A stretch of 64,000 nt of DNA from Azospirillum cavernae (GTDB lineage Bacteria > Pseudomonadota > Alphaproteobacteria > Azospirillales > Azospirillaceae). The notes beneath the pieces were generated by a model. That model had not been told where the DNA came from and searched no databases. It worked only from the letters and a program-made list of their open reading frames with translations. The stretch spans positions 2,063,001 through 2,127,000 of the forward strand of contig NZ_QYUL01000001.1 in the NCBI RefSeq assembly GCF_003590795.1. Reading direction: 5' to 3'. Numbering within the stretch: the first letter of the stretch is position 1; the number at the start of each line of letters is the position of its first letter. Made by a program: the position numbers and the translations under genes. Of this stretch, positions 54,201-63,610 are shown in pieces.

Positions 54201-54358
54201 GCCGGACACTGTGTTTTGGCGGGGCCAGGGTTTCGCACGGCGCGGTTTCGCAAGGCGCGGGCTTGGTTAGCACGCCACGAGCGCGCAAGCCACCGCATAA
54301 CGACGCGGGCGCCGAAGAGGGTTCCGCGACGACCGCCCTTCCTTTATCGTGAACGCCC

Positions 54359-55099
54359 ATGGGATTCCAGGATCATTTCTCGGCCCACGCGGTCGATTAC
54401 CGGGCCTTCCGCCCAACCTACCCCGCCGCGTTGCCGGACTTTCTGGCCGCCGCCGCGCCCGCGCGCGGGCTGGCCTGGGACGTCGGCTGCGGCAACGGAC
54501 AGCTCTCCACCGCGCTGGCCGACCGATTCGCGCGGGTTGTCGCCACCGACGCCAGCGCCGATCAAATCGCCAACGCCGCCCCCCGGCCCAACCTGCGCTA
54601 CGCCGTCGCGCCCGCCGAAAAGAGCGGGCTGGCTGACGGATCCTGCGACCTCATCGTCGCCGCGCAGGCCGCCCACTGGTTCGATCTGGAGCGTTTTTAC
54701 GCCGAGGTCCGGCGGGTCGCCAAACCCGGCGCCGCCGTGGCCCTGGTCAGCTATGGGCTGATGCTGGTCGATCCCATTCTCGATCCGGTGATTGAGCGTT
54801 TCCACAACGGGACGCTGGCCCCCTATTGGCCCGCCGACCGTTGGAAGGTGATCCGAGCCTACCGCGACCTGCCCTTTCCCTTCGCCGAACAGCCGGTCCC
54901 GCCGATGGCGATGCAAGCCGATTGGCCGCTGCCCCGCCTGCTGGACTACATGACCACCTGGAGCGGGGTGAAGGAAGCCACCAAAGCGTTGGGCGCTGCC
55001 CCGCTGGACGCCTTCGCCGCCGACATCGCCCCGCTGTGGGGCGATGGAACGCGGACAATCCGCTGGCCGTTGGGGCTGCGATTCGGGTTTGTGGTCTGA
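54359..55099 (+). CDS. Class I SAM-dependent methyltransferase
   Basis: This 246-residue enzyme has the SAM motif LAWDVGCGNGQLS (near residue 40), followed by VVATDASADQI and the AAQAAHWFDLERFYAEVRRVAKPGA region of the UbiE/trans-aconitate-methyltransferase group. The YRPTYP-like start (YRAFRPTYPAALPDFL) is common in this group. The substrate cannot be inferred. It is 18 bases from the convergent malate synthase gene. Confidence 0.88.
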   Translation: MGFQDHFSAHAVDYRAFRPTYPAALPDFLAAAAPARGLAWDVGCGNGQLSTALADRFARVVATDASADQIANAAPRPNLRYAVAPAEKSGLADGSCDLIVAAQAAHWFDLERFYAEVRRVAKPGAAVALVSYGLMLVDPILDPVIERFHNGTLAPYWPADRWKVIRAYRDLPFPFAEQPVPPMAMQADWPLPRLLDYMTTWSGVKEATKALGAAPLDAFAADIAPLWGDGTRTIRWPLGLRFGFVV

Positions 55100-55117
55100 A
55101 AGGACCGCCCCCCGACG

Positions 55118-56722
55118 TTACGCCTCCGCCGCCATCAGCCGGTCATAGGCGGGCAAGGTCAGGAACTCGACGAAATCCGGGCGGGCGACCAGATCGCGGA
55201 ACAGCGTGGCGGCGGCGGCGTATTGCCCGGCGTCGAAGGTGGCGGCGCCGACGCGCGTCTTCCAGGCCGCCAGTTCCTCGGCGATCACCAAATCCACCAG
55301 CTCCACCGTGACGGCCCGGCCATCGTCCAGCGCCGCGCCGTGATGGATCCATTGCCAAACCTGGCTTCGGCTGATTTCGGCGGTCGCCGCGTCTTCCATC
55401 AGGTTGAACAGCGGCACGCAGCCCGAGCCGCGCAACCACGCCTCGATGTAGCCGATACCGACGGCGACGTTGTTGCGCAGGCCCGCTTCGGTCTTCGCCC
55501 CTTGCGGCACGGTCAGCAGATCGGCGGCGGCGACGGTGAGATCCGCGCGTTTGCGGGCGATCTGGTTGGGAGTCGGCATGTAGGCGTCGAAGACCGCCAT
55601 CGCCACCGGCACCAGACCCGGATGCGCCACCCAGGTTCCGTCATGGCCGTTCGACGCCTCGCGCTCCTTGTCGGCGCGGACGCGGGAGAAGGCGGTTTCG
55701 TTGGCGGCGGGGTCGTCCTTCACCGGGATGAAGGCGGCCATGCCGCCAATCGCGGGCGCGTTGCGGCGGTGGCAGGTCTTGACCGCCAATTGGCTGTAGG
55801 AGGACAGGAAATGCGTCGCCATCGTCACCTCCGCCCGGTCGGGCAGGACGGCGGCGGGGTCGTTGCGGAACTTCTTGATGAAGCTGAAGATGTAATCCCA
55901 ACGCCCGCAATTCAGCCCGGCGGAATGGTCGCGCAGCTCATAAAGGATCTCGTCCATCTCGAAGGCGGCGAGGATGGTTTCGATCAGCACCGTGGCCTTG
56001 ATGGTCCCGTGGGCGAGGCCGAGGAACTCCTCCGCCACCGTGAAGACCTCGCGCCACAGCCGCGCCTCGAAATGGCTTTCCAGCTTGGGCAGGTAGAGAT
56101 ACGGGCCGCTGCCGCGCGCCAGCAGTTCCTTGGCGTTGTGGAAGACGAACAGGCCAAAGTCGAACAGCGCGGCGGAGATCGGCTCGCCGTCCATCCACAC
56201 ATGGCGCTCGTCCAGGTGCCAGCCACGCGGGCGGATCTTCAGCACGGCGGGGCGGTCGGTCAGGCGGTATTTCTTGCCCGTGGCGGGATCGTCGTAGGAA
56301 ATCACCCGCCGCACGGCGTCGCGGACGTTGATCTGCCCCTCGATCTGGTTGGCCCAAGTCGGACAGTTCGAGTCCTCGAAATCGGCCATGAACAGCTTCG
56401 CGCCGGAGTTCAGCGCGTTGATGACCATCTTGCGGTCCACCGGCCCGGTGATCTCCACCCGGCGGTCGAGCAGATCGGCGGGCAGCGGCGCGATGGTCCA
56501 ATCCGCCTCGCGAATCGCGCGGGTTTCCGGCAGAAAATCCGGTTTCTGCCCCTGGTCGAGCAGCGCCTGACGCTTGACCCGGATGTCGAGCAGCCGCAGC
56601 CGTTCCGGCCCGAACCGCCCCTCCAGCTCCGCCAGGAAAGCCAACGCCTCGGGCGTCAAAACCGTCTCGTATCCGGGTTCCATCGGACCACGGATTTCAA
56701 GACCCGAGATGATGCTGGCCAT
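55118..56722 (-). CDS. aceB: Malate synthase A
   Basis: This 534-residue enzyme condenses glyoxylate and acetyl-CoA to malate, the second glyoxylate-shunt step. Signature regions are LFMADFEDSNCPTWANQ, VLKIRPRGWHLDERHV, IKATVLIETILAAFEMDEILYELR, GLNCGRWDYIFS and TWVAHPGLVPVA. The catalytic Asp is expected within the FNLMEDAATAEISRSQVWQW segment. I chose ATG 56722, with GGGGAG upstream; the frame to 56737 is less supported. No isocitrate lyase is present in the window. Confidence 0.96.
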   Translation of the reverse strand: MASIISGLEIRGPMEPGYETVLTPEALAFLAELEGRFGPERLRLLDIRVKRQALLDQGQKPDFLPETRAIREADWTIAPLPADLLDRRVEITGPVDRKMVINALNSGAKLFMADFEDSNCPTWANQIEGQINVRDAVRRVISYDDPATGKKYRLTDRPAVLKIRPRGWHLDERHVWMDGEPISAALFDFGLFVFHNAKELLARGSGPYLYLPKLESHFEARLWREVFTVAEEFLGLAHGTIKATVLIETILAAFEMDEILYELRDHSAGLNCGRWDYIFSFIKKFRNDPAAVLPDRAEVTMATHFLSSYSQLAVKTCHRRNAPAIGGMAAFIPVKDDPAANETAFSRVRADKEREASNGHDGTWVAHPGLVPVAMAVFDAYMPTPNQIARKRADLTVAAADLLTVPQGAKTEAGLRNNVAVGIGYIEAWLRGSGCVPLFNLMEDAATAEISRSQVWQWIHHGAALDDGRAVTVELVDLVIAEELAAWKTRVGAATFDAGQYAAAATLFRDLVARPDFVEFLTLPAYDRLMAAEA

Positions 56723-56873
56723 GACGCTGCTCCCCATTCCTTATCGCGACGGACCGCTCTGCGACGGTTGAACACCTCCTATACCACGACGCGCGCCCAG
56801 GTTGGGGACGGCCTAACGTCGCAGTGCGGCGGGGTGGTTGAGGGCCGGATGGATGCGGTTCTGGGTAGGGGAT

Positions 56874-57103
56874 GTTTTTTTGACACCGATGAACACAGAT
56901 GGACACAGATGAATAAAATAAGATCGAGCGCAAACCTGCTCGACAGAAACAGCGCGTTGAAAAACTTAGATTAACGCTTGCATAAACATAATCTGGATCT
57001 TTATAGGCGGGCTCACTTCAATCAATTTGAGATTTTGCCAATAAATTAGGTTCATCCCCAAAATTCATCTGTGTTTATCTGTGTTCATCGGTGTCAAAAA
57101 AAC
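56874..57103. mobile_element. 230-bp foldback, MITE-like element
   Basis: Two 41-base terminal inverted repeats (56874-56914 and 57063-57103) match at 39 of 41 positions. Their core is gacaccgatgaacacagat followed by acacagatgaat. Between them lie 148 AT-rich bases without an open frame, in sharp contrast to the GC-rich surroundings. There is no transposase, so any movement would need help in trans. Its right end lies 2 bases past the xerD stop. It fills most of the 383-base gap between malate synthase and xerD; the rest holds the malate synthase upstream region. Confidence 0.75.
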
Positions 57104-57105
57104 CC

Positions 57106-58101
57106 TCACTCCGACGGCTCCACCATTTTCCGCCGGGCCAGCGGATGATGCTCCCGCATCACCGCCCGCAACCGTTCCGTCACGACATGCGTGTAAATCT
57201 GCGTCGTCGCGATGTCCGCGTGGCCCAGCATCTTCTGCACCGACCGCAGATCGGCGCCATGGTCCAGCAGATGGGTGGCGAAGGCGTGGCGCAGGACGTG
57301 CGGGCTGACCTTTTCCGGGTCGATGTTCGATTCGACCGCCAGTTCCTTCAGCAGTTGGGCGAAGCGCTGCCGGGTCAGATGGCCGTCGGTGGAGCTGCGC
57401 GACGGGAACAGGAAGGGGGTTTGCGCCGCCTCGCGCCCCGGCACGACGAAATGGCCGCGCAGAGGGAGGTAATCGGCCAGCGCCGCCACCGCCGGATCGG
57501 ACAGCGGCACCATGCGCTCCTTGCCGCCCTTGCCGCGCACGACCAACCCGCGCCCGTCGCGCAGAATCGCCGTCATCGGCAGGCCGACCAGCTCCGACAC
57601 GCGCAGCCCGGTGGCGTAGAGCACCTCCAGCAGCGCCACCAACCGCAGCCCCTCCGGCCCGCCGCGTGCTTCGGCGGTGGCGATCATGGCGTTGACCTCG
57701 GCCTCGGTCAGGATCTTGGGCAGCGAACGCCCCTGTTTGGGGCTGTCGAGGGCGGAGGCCGGATCGTCGGCCCGCAGCCCTTCCGACACCAGAAAGCGGT
57801 AAAACTGCCGCATCGCCGACAAACGCCGGGCGATGGTGCGGGGGGCGGGCGGTTCGGGCGCGTCGTCGCGGGTCTGAAAAGCCAGATAGCCGCGCAAATC
57901 CTCGGTGCCCGCCCGGTCCAACGGCGTGCCGATCTGGGCCAGCCAGCGACCCAGATCGGCCAGATCACGTTCGTAAGCCATCCGGGTGTTGGCCGCCGCG
58001 CCGCGTTCGGCGGTCAGCATGTCGAGAAAGGCGTCAATGTGGGGGGAAGCCGCCAGCGGACGGGGTTTGCACGGGCGTCCGCGACGTTTGGGCTGCGTCA
58101 T
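57106..58101 (-). CDS. xerD: Site-specific tyrosine recombinase XerD
   Basis: This 331-residue enzyme acts with XerC to resolve chromosome dimers at dif. All catalytic motifs are present: TGLRVSELVGL, GKGGKERMVPL, VSPHVLRHAFATHLLDHGADLRSVQKMLGHADIATTQIYTHV. A basic leader (PKRRGRPCKPR) precedes the core-binding domain. I chose ATG 58101; the frame to 58773 is antisense noise. The start lies 2 bases after the stop of the next upstream gene, so these are probably coupled. Confidence 0.95.
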   Translation of the reverse strand: MTQPKRRGRPCKPRPLAASPHIDAFLDMLTAERGAAANTRMAYERDLADLGRWLAQIGTPLDRAGTEDLRGYLAFQTRDDAPEPPAPRTIARRLSAMRQFYRFLVSEGLRADDPASALDSPKQGRSLPKILTEAEVNAMIATAEARGGPEGLRLVALLEVLYATGLRVSELVGLPMTAILRDGRGLVVRGKGGKERMVPLSDPAVAALADYLPLRGHFVVPGREAAQTPFLFPSRSSTDGHLTRQRFAQLLKELAVESNIDPEKVSPHVLRHAFATHLLDHGADLRSVQKMLGHADIATTQIYTHVVTERLRAVMREHHPLARRKMVEPSE

Positions 58102-58102
58102 C

Positions 58103-60001
58103 TCATGATCCTGTCGGGGTGGCCAAGGCCGCCATGGCTTCGCGGGCCAGGGCGCGGGCGTCCGGCTCCAGCCCCACCGCCCGCAGATTGGCGGCGACCC
58201 GCGCCACCAGCAGGGGCGACGCCCCGGCGGGACCGGCCTCGCCCAACAGCAGCAGCCCCACCGCCACCGTTTCGCCGATCCGTCCGCCGGTCGCCGCGTC
58301 GCCCAGCCGTTGCCACAGCGCCGGATCGGCGCCGCCCGCCACCCCGCCCGGCGGCCCGGCCCCGTCGGTCGCCGCCAGCCACGCCGAATCGGGAACCGCC
58401 ACGCCAACGGCCTGGAGCAGCACCAGTTGACCGACCAGCCGCGTCCGCGCGGCGGCGTCCGCCCCGCGCAACGCCTCGTCCAGCCACGCCGCCACCCCCG
58501 CCGATTCAGCCCCGCGCGGCAGAATCCCGGAAACCGCCGCCAAGGGCCACAGCCACGCCACATCCGCCGTCCGCCCGCGCAGCGCCAAATCCAGCCAGCG
58601 CTTGGCCGCGTCCAACCGTCCAGCCGCGCAATAGAGCCGCACCGCCGCCGGGGCCAAGCCCGCCGCGTCGGCGGTCGGCAACACGGTGTCGAGCAGGCTC
58701 GCCGCCGCCCCGCCGACCGGCCCGGCGCGCCACAGCGGATCGACCAGATCGACGGCCAGCGCCGCCAGCCCAACCCTGCGCGTTCCCTCCATCGTTCCGG
58801 CCATCGCCTGTTGGACCAACGCGCGGCTGCGGGCGGAGCGGTCGCGGCTGGCGATCTCCTTCGCCCGCGACAGCTCGTCGCCGCGCACAGGAACCTGGGC
58901 GTACAGGTCGAGCAGTTGGCGGGAATCGAGGAACAGCGACGCCGCCGCCCGTTCCCCCGCCGACACCCGCGTCATCGGGTCGCTCGCCGGGTTGGTGGCG
59001 ACCGCCGCCAGCAGGGCCGGATCGGTCAGCGACAACGCGTCCGGCGGAACCGGCAGGCGGGCGGCGCGCATCGAGGCCAACGCGATGGGGGTGGCGTCGA
59101 GCAGGCCGCGCGCGGGCGGCGGCCCACCGGCCAACGCCTCGGCCACCGGCAGGAAGGGATCGGCCCGCCCGGCGCGCTCGCGCAGCATCGCCAGCGCCAG
59201 ATCGGCCCCGCCCCGGTCGCCCAAGCGCGCCCGGCAATAGAGATCCAGCTTGCGCCAATAGAGATCGTCGAAGCCCTGGCCGCGCGCCTGCGCCTTGGCG
59301 CATTCCATCGGGCCGACCAGAAGTTCGGCGTCGGTCAGGGCGCGGGCGGCGGCCTCGTCGGCGGCCAGCAGGCCGGGCAGCCGGTCGGCCAACTCCGACG
59401 CGGCGCGCGGATCGCCCAGCCGGGCCAGCGCCTCGACCCGCAAGGCGCCGAAACGGCGGGCGGCGGGCGCGGAAAGGGAAGATTCAGGCTGCGGTCCCGC
59501 TGGTTGAAGCCCGGCGGGGGCCAGCGCGGGCGACCCGGCGCTCAGCAACAGACGGCGTTGCAGGGCCTTGGCCGCTGGCGAGGGGGTGTTGACCGGCAGC
59601 GCGGCGATCAGCGGCAGCAGATCGGCTTGGGAAATCCCACGCCAGGGATCGCCGCCCAGCCCATCCGCGCCGCTCAACAGACCGGCGCCATCGGGATCGG
59701 GCGGCCCCAGCGCCTGAGTCGTCACCGGCGCGGGACGGGGAACCACCGGCACGACCGCCATCGAAGGCGGGTTGGGGGCAGAATTGGGAGGAGGCGCGGC
59801 CAGGACCGGCGCGGATGGAACGGGCGCGGCGACGCTGGGCGCGGGATTCGACTCGGACAGGGACGCGGGCGGCGTCAGACGAATCGGCGGGCCGACGACC
59901 TGCGCCGCAGCCCCGGACGCGACGCCGGACAGCGCGAGGGCAAGCGCCAGCGCCCGCCGGGCGACGCCCGACCGGGACGGCTCAGCGCGGGAACCGCACA
60001 T
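58103..60001 (-). CDS. Large secreted or periplasmic protein of unknown function
   Basis: The 632-residue product starts with a signal peptide (RRALALALALSGVASGAAAQ). A Pro/Ala/Ser-rich linker to about 95 follows, then a long Ala/Leu-rich helical region resembling repeat-type (TPR-like) architecture. I do not recognise a family with a known role; similar Ala-rich proteins occur beside xerD and aroK in Rhodospirillales. GGAGAAGG precedes ATG 60001. It overlaps the small gene upstream by 20 bases and ends 2 bases before the xerD start. Confidence 0.75.
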   Translation of the reverse strand: MCGSRAEPSRSGVARRALALALALSGVASGAAAQVVGPPIRLTPPASLSESNPAPSVAAPVPSAPVLAAPPPNSAPNPPSMAVVPVVPRPAPVTTQALGPPDPDGAGLLSGADGLGGDPWRGISQADLLPLIAALPVNTPSPAAKALQRRLLLSAGSPALAPAGLQPAGPQPESSLSAPAARRFGALRVEALARLGDPRAASELADRLPGLLAADEAAARALTDAELLVGPMECAKAQARGQGFDDLYWRKLDLYCRARLGDRGGADLALAMLRERAGRADPFLPVAEALAGGPPPARGLLDATPIALASMRAARLPVPPDALSLTDPALLAAVATNPASDPMTRVSAGERAAASLFLDSRQLLDLYAQVPVRGDELSRAKEIASRDRSARSRALVQQAMAGTMEGTRRVGLAALAVDLVDPLWRAGPVGGAAASLLDTVLPTADAAGLAPAAVRLYCAAGRLDAAKRWLDLALRGRTADVAWLWPLAAVSGILPRGAESAGVAAWLDEALRGADAAARTRLVGQLVLLQAVGVAVPDSAWLAATDGAGPPGGVAGGADPALWQRLGDAATGGRIGETVAVGLLLLGEAGPAGASPLLVARVAANLRAVGLEPDARALAREAMAALATPTGS

Positions 60002-60122
60002 CCGGCAAGACCTTCTCCACCGCCTTCGACGGAGCCGGCATGTCCCAGGACGCCAGGAAAATCATGCCGCCGCAGAAAATCAGCAGCAGCAAAACGACAA
60101 GAACGGAGACGAACCGGCTCAT
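59982..60122 (-). CDS. 46-residue membrane protein upstream of the secreted protein
   Basis: A short product with one strong transmembrane helix (SRFVSVLVVLLLLIFCGGMIFLASWDM) and a tail PAPSKAVEKVLPDVRFPR. Its stop lies 20 bases inside the next gene, so the two are translationally coupled. The arrangement argues for a real gene; the function is unknown. The longer frame to 60311 is not supported. The 311 bases between this start and aroK (60123-60433) form a divergent promoter region with no further gene seen. Confidence 0.65.
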   Translation of the reverse strand: MSRFVSVLVVLLLLIFCGGMIFLASWDMPAPSKAVEKVLPDVRFPR

Positions 60123-60433
60123 GGCACCAAGGGACGTGTTGTGGCGGGGATCCGACAGGGCGAACGACGCTATCACGCCTGCGACCGCGTGGCTTGGGAC
60201 AAGAAACGGTCGTTCTGCCAAGCAGGCCGCGCCCCGTCCGGCCAGCGTCGGCCCGAAGGCCACCGTTCGCACAGCGCGCGCAGTGTAGCCGCAGGACGCG
60301 CCGCCGCGCAACAGACGGAACCGTGAAGAATGCGCGCGCCAAGCGTCGCGCCCCGCGTTCCGGGATGGCGCCCGGGGGGTTATGCTTGGTATGACGGTGG
60401 ATCGTCACGGTTTGGTGATATGGGTAAGGCAAA

Positions 60434-61081
60434 ATGGGACTGCGCAAGGCGATGACCGATCCGCTTCCGACACTGACGGAGGCCATGACGCCGCGTCTTC
60501 CCCGCACGGTGGTGCTGGTCGGGTTGATGGGCGCTGGGAAAAGCGCCATCGGTCGCCGATTGGCCGCGCGCCTGAACCTGCCCTTCCGCGACGCCGACAT
60601 CGAAATCGAAGCGGCGGCGGGCTGCACCATCGCCGAAATCTTCGCCCGCGACGGCGAGCCGGTGTTCCGCGCGGTGGAGCGCAAAATCATCACCCGCCTG
60701 CTGACCGAAGAGCCGCCGCACATTCTGGCGACCGGCGGCGGCGCCTTCATGGACGCCGACACCCGCGCCACCGTCCACAGCCACGGCGTTTCGGTGTGGC
60801 TGCGCGCCGAGTTGGACGTTCTGATCGCCCGCACCGCCAAGCGCACCAACCGCCCGCTGCTCAACCAGGGCAACCCGCGCGATGTGCTGAGCCGCCTGAT
60901 GGCGCTGCGTTACCCGACCTACGCCGAAGCCGACCTGACCGTCGTCAGCGACGAGCGCCCGCCCGACACCACGGTGGAGCTGGTGATCGAGGCGCTGGAG
61001 CGGCATTTCGGCATTCCCCTGCCCCACCGCGCCGGGCACGCCGCCCACCCCGCCACCAGCAAACCCGCCGGGACACCCTAA
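60434..61081 (+). CDS. aroK: Shikimate kinase
   Basis: This 215-residue kinase phosphorylates shikimate. The P-loop is [19 protein letters not shown], the shikimate-binding pair is [11 protein letters not shown], and FRAVERKII and [15 protein letters not shown] provide the remaining contacts; the lid is KRTNRPLL. The start may be ATG 60434 or 60452; AAGG precedes both. It is followed 4 bases later by aroB, the normal pair. The C-terminal 20 residues are a His/Pro-rich tail without conserved motifs. Confidence 0.95.
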   Translation: MGLRKAMTDPLPTLTEAMTPRLPRTVVLVGLMGAGKSAIGRRLAARLNLPFRDADIEIEAAAGCTIAEIFARDGEPVFRAVERKIITRLLTEEPPHILATGGGAFMDADTRATVHSHGVSVWLRAELDVLIARTAKRTNRPLLNQGNPRDVLSRLMALRYPTYAEADLTVVSDERPPDTTVELVIEALERHFGIPLPHRAGHAAHPATSKPAGTP

Positions 61082-61085
61082 GACC

Positions 61086-62210
61086 ATGACCGCTTCGCTC
61101 GACACCGTCCGCCTCGACCTCGGCGCCCGCAGCTATGACATTCTGGTTGGCGACGGCGTGCTGTCCGACGCGGGCGAGCGCATCGCCGCCGTCACCAAGG
61201 GCCGCGCGCCCATCGTCGTCACCGACGCCAACGTCGCGCCGCTGCATCTGGACAGCCTGAACGCCGCGATGATCGAGGCCGGAATCGCCCCCTCCCCCGC
61301 CATCATCCTGCCCGCTGGGGAGAAGACGAAGGATTTCGGCCATTTCCAGACGTTGCTGGACGACATTCTCGGGCGCGGGATCGAACGCTCCACCGTCCTG
61401 CTGGCGCTGGGCGGCGGGGTGATCGGCGACATCACCGGCTTCGCCGCCGCGTCGGCCCTGCGCGGCATCGACTTCATCCAGGTTCCGACCACCCTGCTGT
61501 CGCAGGTGGACAGCTCGGTCGGCGGCAAGACCGGCATCAACAGCCGCCACGGCAAAAATCTGATCGGCGCCTTCCACCAGCCCCGGCTGGTCATCGCCGA
61601 CACCGCCACGCTCGACACCCTGCCCAAGCGCGAGGTGCTGGCCGGTTACGCCGAGGTGGTCAAATACGGCCTGATCCGCCTGCCCGATTTCTTCACCTGG
61701 CTGGAAGGCAACGGTCAGCGCGTGGTGGACGGCGACAGCGCCGCCCGCCGCCACGCCGTCACCACCAGTTGCCGGGCCAAGGCCGACATCGTCGGCGTGG
61801 ACGAACGGGAAAGCGGCGACCGCGCCCTGCTCAACCTTGGCCACACCTTCGGCCACGCGCTGGAGGCGGCGACCGGCTTCGGCCAAACCCTGCTGCACGG
61901 CGAAGGGGTGTCCATCGGCATGGCGCTGGCCTTCGACCTGTCGGTTGCGCTCGGCCTGTGCCCGGCTGAGGACGCGCGGCGCGCCCGCGCCCATCTGGCC
62001 TCGGTCGGGCTGCCGGTGCGCCCGACCGACATTCCCGGCGTCGCCTGGAACGTCGATGAGTTGATCCGGTCGATGGCCAAGGACAAGAAGGTGTCGGATG
62101 GCCGCATCACCTTCATCCTCGCCAACGGCATCGGCCAAGCCTTCACCCGCCGCGACGTTGACGCCGACGCCGTGCGCGCCGTGCTGAGCGAATCGGTGAC
62201 GGCGGCGTAA
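61086..62210 (+). CDS. aroB: 3-dehydroquinate synthase
   Basis: This 374-residue enzyme makes 3-dehydroquinate, the second shikimate-pathway step. NAD binding is shown by LALGGGVIGDITGFAA and DSSVGGKTGINSRHGKNLIGAFHQP; zinc ligands lie in VKYGLI, LNLGHTFGHALEA and LLHGEGVSIGMA. The length is normal. It is cotranscribed with aroK. Confidence 0.97.
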   Translation: MTASLDTVRLDLGARSYDILVGDGVLSDAGERIAAVTKGRAPIVVTDANVAPLHLDSLNAAMIEAGIAPSPAIILPAGEKTKDFGHFQTLLDDILGRGIERSTVLLALGGGVIGDITGFAAASALRGIDFIQVPTTLLSQVDSSVGGKTGINSRHGKNLIGAFHQPRLVIADTATLDTLPKREVLAGYAEVVKYGLIRLPDFFTWLEGNGQRVVDGDSAARRHAVTTSCRAKADIVGVDERESGDRALLNLGHTFGHALEAATGFGQTLLHGEGVSIGMALAFDLSVALGLCPAEDARRARAHLASVGLPVRPTDIPGVAWNVDELIRSMAKDKKVSDGRITFILANGIGQAFTRRDVDADAVRAVLSESVTAA

Positions 62211-62353
62211 AGCCCGCCACCGGAATCCCTCACACCCACGGATCATCCGCCTATCGTCTCATTGCGCGGCGGGCGAACGCCTTCCCATACTCCCCCCGAC
62301 GACGCGCGCGACACGGCGCGCGGTCGCGCACCGCATCGGGGGAGAACACGCGC

Positions 62354-62830
62354 ATGAAGACCTATCTGGCCGCCGCCGCTCTGGCTCTGCTCGCGCAACC
62401 GGCCTTGGCCCTGGACGTGAAGGAATCCACGCGGATCGCCGCGCCCATCGACCAGGTTTGGGCGCAGATCGGCGATTTTTGCGGCATCGCCGCCTGGCAC
62501 CCGGCGGTCGAAGGCTGCACGCTGCGCCAGCGCGACGGCGCGCAAGAGCGTGACATCGCCCTGAAGGGCGGCGGCTCCATCGTCGAACGCCGCCAAGCCG
62601 TCTCCGCCGCCAAGCATTGGCTGCGTTACAGCATCGTCAGCGGGCCGTTGCCGGTGGAAAACTACGTCTCCACCCTGCGCCTGACCGCCGTGGACGCCAA
62701 AACCACCCGAATCGTCTGGTCGTCCCGCTTCAAGGCCAAAGGCGCGCCCGATGCCGAGGCGAAAACCGTCATCGCCGGAATCTACACCGCCGGGTTTGAT
62801 GGATTGCGCAAGACCCTGAGCGGAAAATGA
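62354..62830 (+). CDS. Secreted SRPBCC-family protein
   Basis: The 158-residue product has a signal peptide (MKTYLAAAALALLAQPALA) and a START/polyketide-cyclase-like (SRPBCC) domain: IAAPIDQVWAQIGDFCGIAAWHPAVEGC, HWLRYSIVSGPLPVENYVSTLRL and TRIVWSSRFKA. Such domains bind small hydrophobic ligands, and a periplasmic location is likely. The ligand is unknown. The gene stands alone after aroB. Confidence 0.82.
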   Translation: MKTYLAAAALALLAQPALALDVKESTRIAAPIDQVWAQIGDFCGIAAWHPAVEGCTLRQRDGAQERDIALKGGGSIVERRQAVSAAKHWLRYSIVSGPLPVENYVSTLRLTAVDAKTTRIVWSSRFKAKGAPDAEAKTVIAGIYTAGFDGLRKTLSGK

Positions 62831-63021
62831 TCCCGCGCGCCGAAAGAATCTGAATCCTTGGCGAGCGGTCCTGAGAACTCGGCGGAATGGAATAGCCTAT
62901 GAACAATTCGATTGATTGACTGCGACGGCGACAAACTGTCAAGCTCAACGCTTCGCAACGCATGAGTCGCGTTGAAGAGCATCGTTTGTCCACAAAATCC
63001 ACCGCCGAGGGAGAGGGACAC

Positions 63022-63480
63022 ATGCCGACCCGCAAGTTGATGCCGGACGTCATCAAAAATCAGGAATTGTCGTGCCTGCCGCCGACCGCGACCGCGCGCG
63101 AAGCCGCCCTGCTGATGGCCGAACGCCGCATCGCCGCCGTTTTGGTGACGGAGGGGCGAACCCTGAAGGGGATCGTCACCGAACGCGACATGACCGTGCG
63201 GGTGGTGGCCGCCGGTCTGGATCCGGCGACGACGCCCCTGTCCACCGTGATGACCGCCGATCCCGACACCCTGCCGCCCTCCTCCCCGGCGATCGCCGCG
63301 ATGGAGCTGATGGAACGGCACAATTACCGCCATCTGCCCGTCGCGGTCGATGGCGAGGCCGTTGGCATGGTGTCGATTCGCGACCTGTTCGCCGTGGTCC
63401 GCGCCCATCTGGAGGAGGAAATCCGCGACCGCGAGGCCTTCATGTTCGGGTCGGGCTATTCGGCGGAGGGATCCGCGTAA
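63022..63480 (+). CDS. CBS-domain pair protein
   Basis: This 152-residue protein consists of two CBS repeats: CLPPTATAREAALLMAERRIAAVLVTEGRTLKGIVTERDM and TLPPSSPAIAAMELMERHNYRHLPVAVDGEAVGMVSIRDLF. CBS pairs bind adenine nucleotides and act as energy sensors; the partner is not visible. I chose ATG 63022 because GGAGAGGG lies just upstream; the frame to 62962 lacks such a site. Confidence 0.88.
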   Translation: MPTRKLMPDVIKNQELSCLPPTATAREAALLMAERRIAAVLVTEGRTLKGIVTERDMTVRVVAAGLDPATTPLSTVMTADPDTLPPSSPAIAAMELMERHNYRHLPVAVDGEAVGMVSIRDLFAVVRAHLEEEIRDREAFMFGSGYSAEGSA

Positions 63481-63610
63481 ACGTCCTGCCATTGACGCAA
63501 AGGTAACGCTGCATTGCGGCGGGGTTGGCTTGACCAATGGGCCAACCCCGCCGATAGTTCGTAATGTCACAGGACATTCCGTCGCCAGACATGACGAACC
63601 GAGAGCACCG

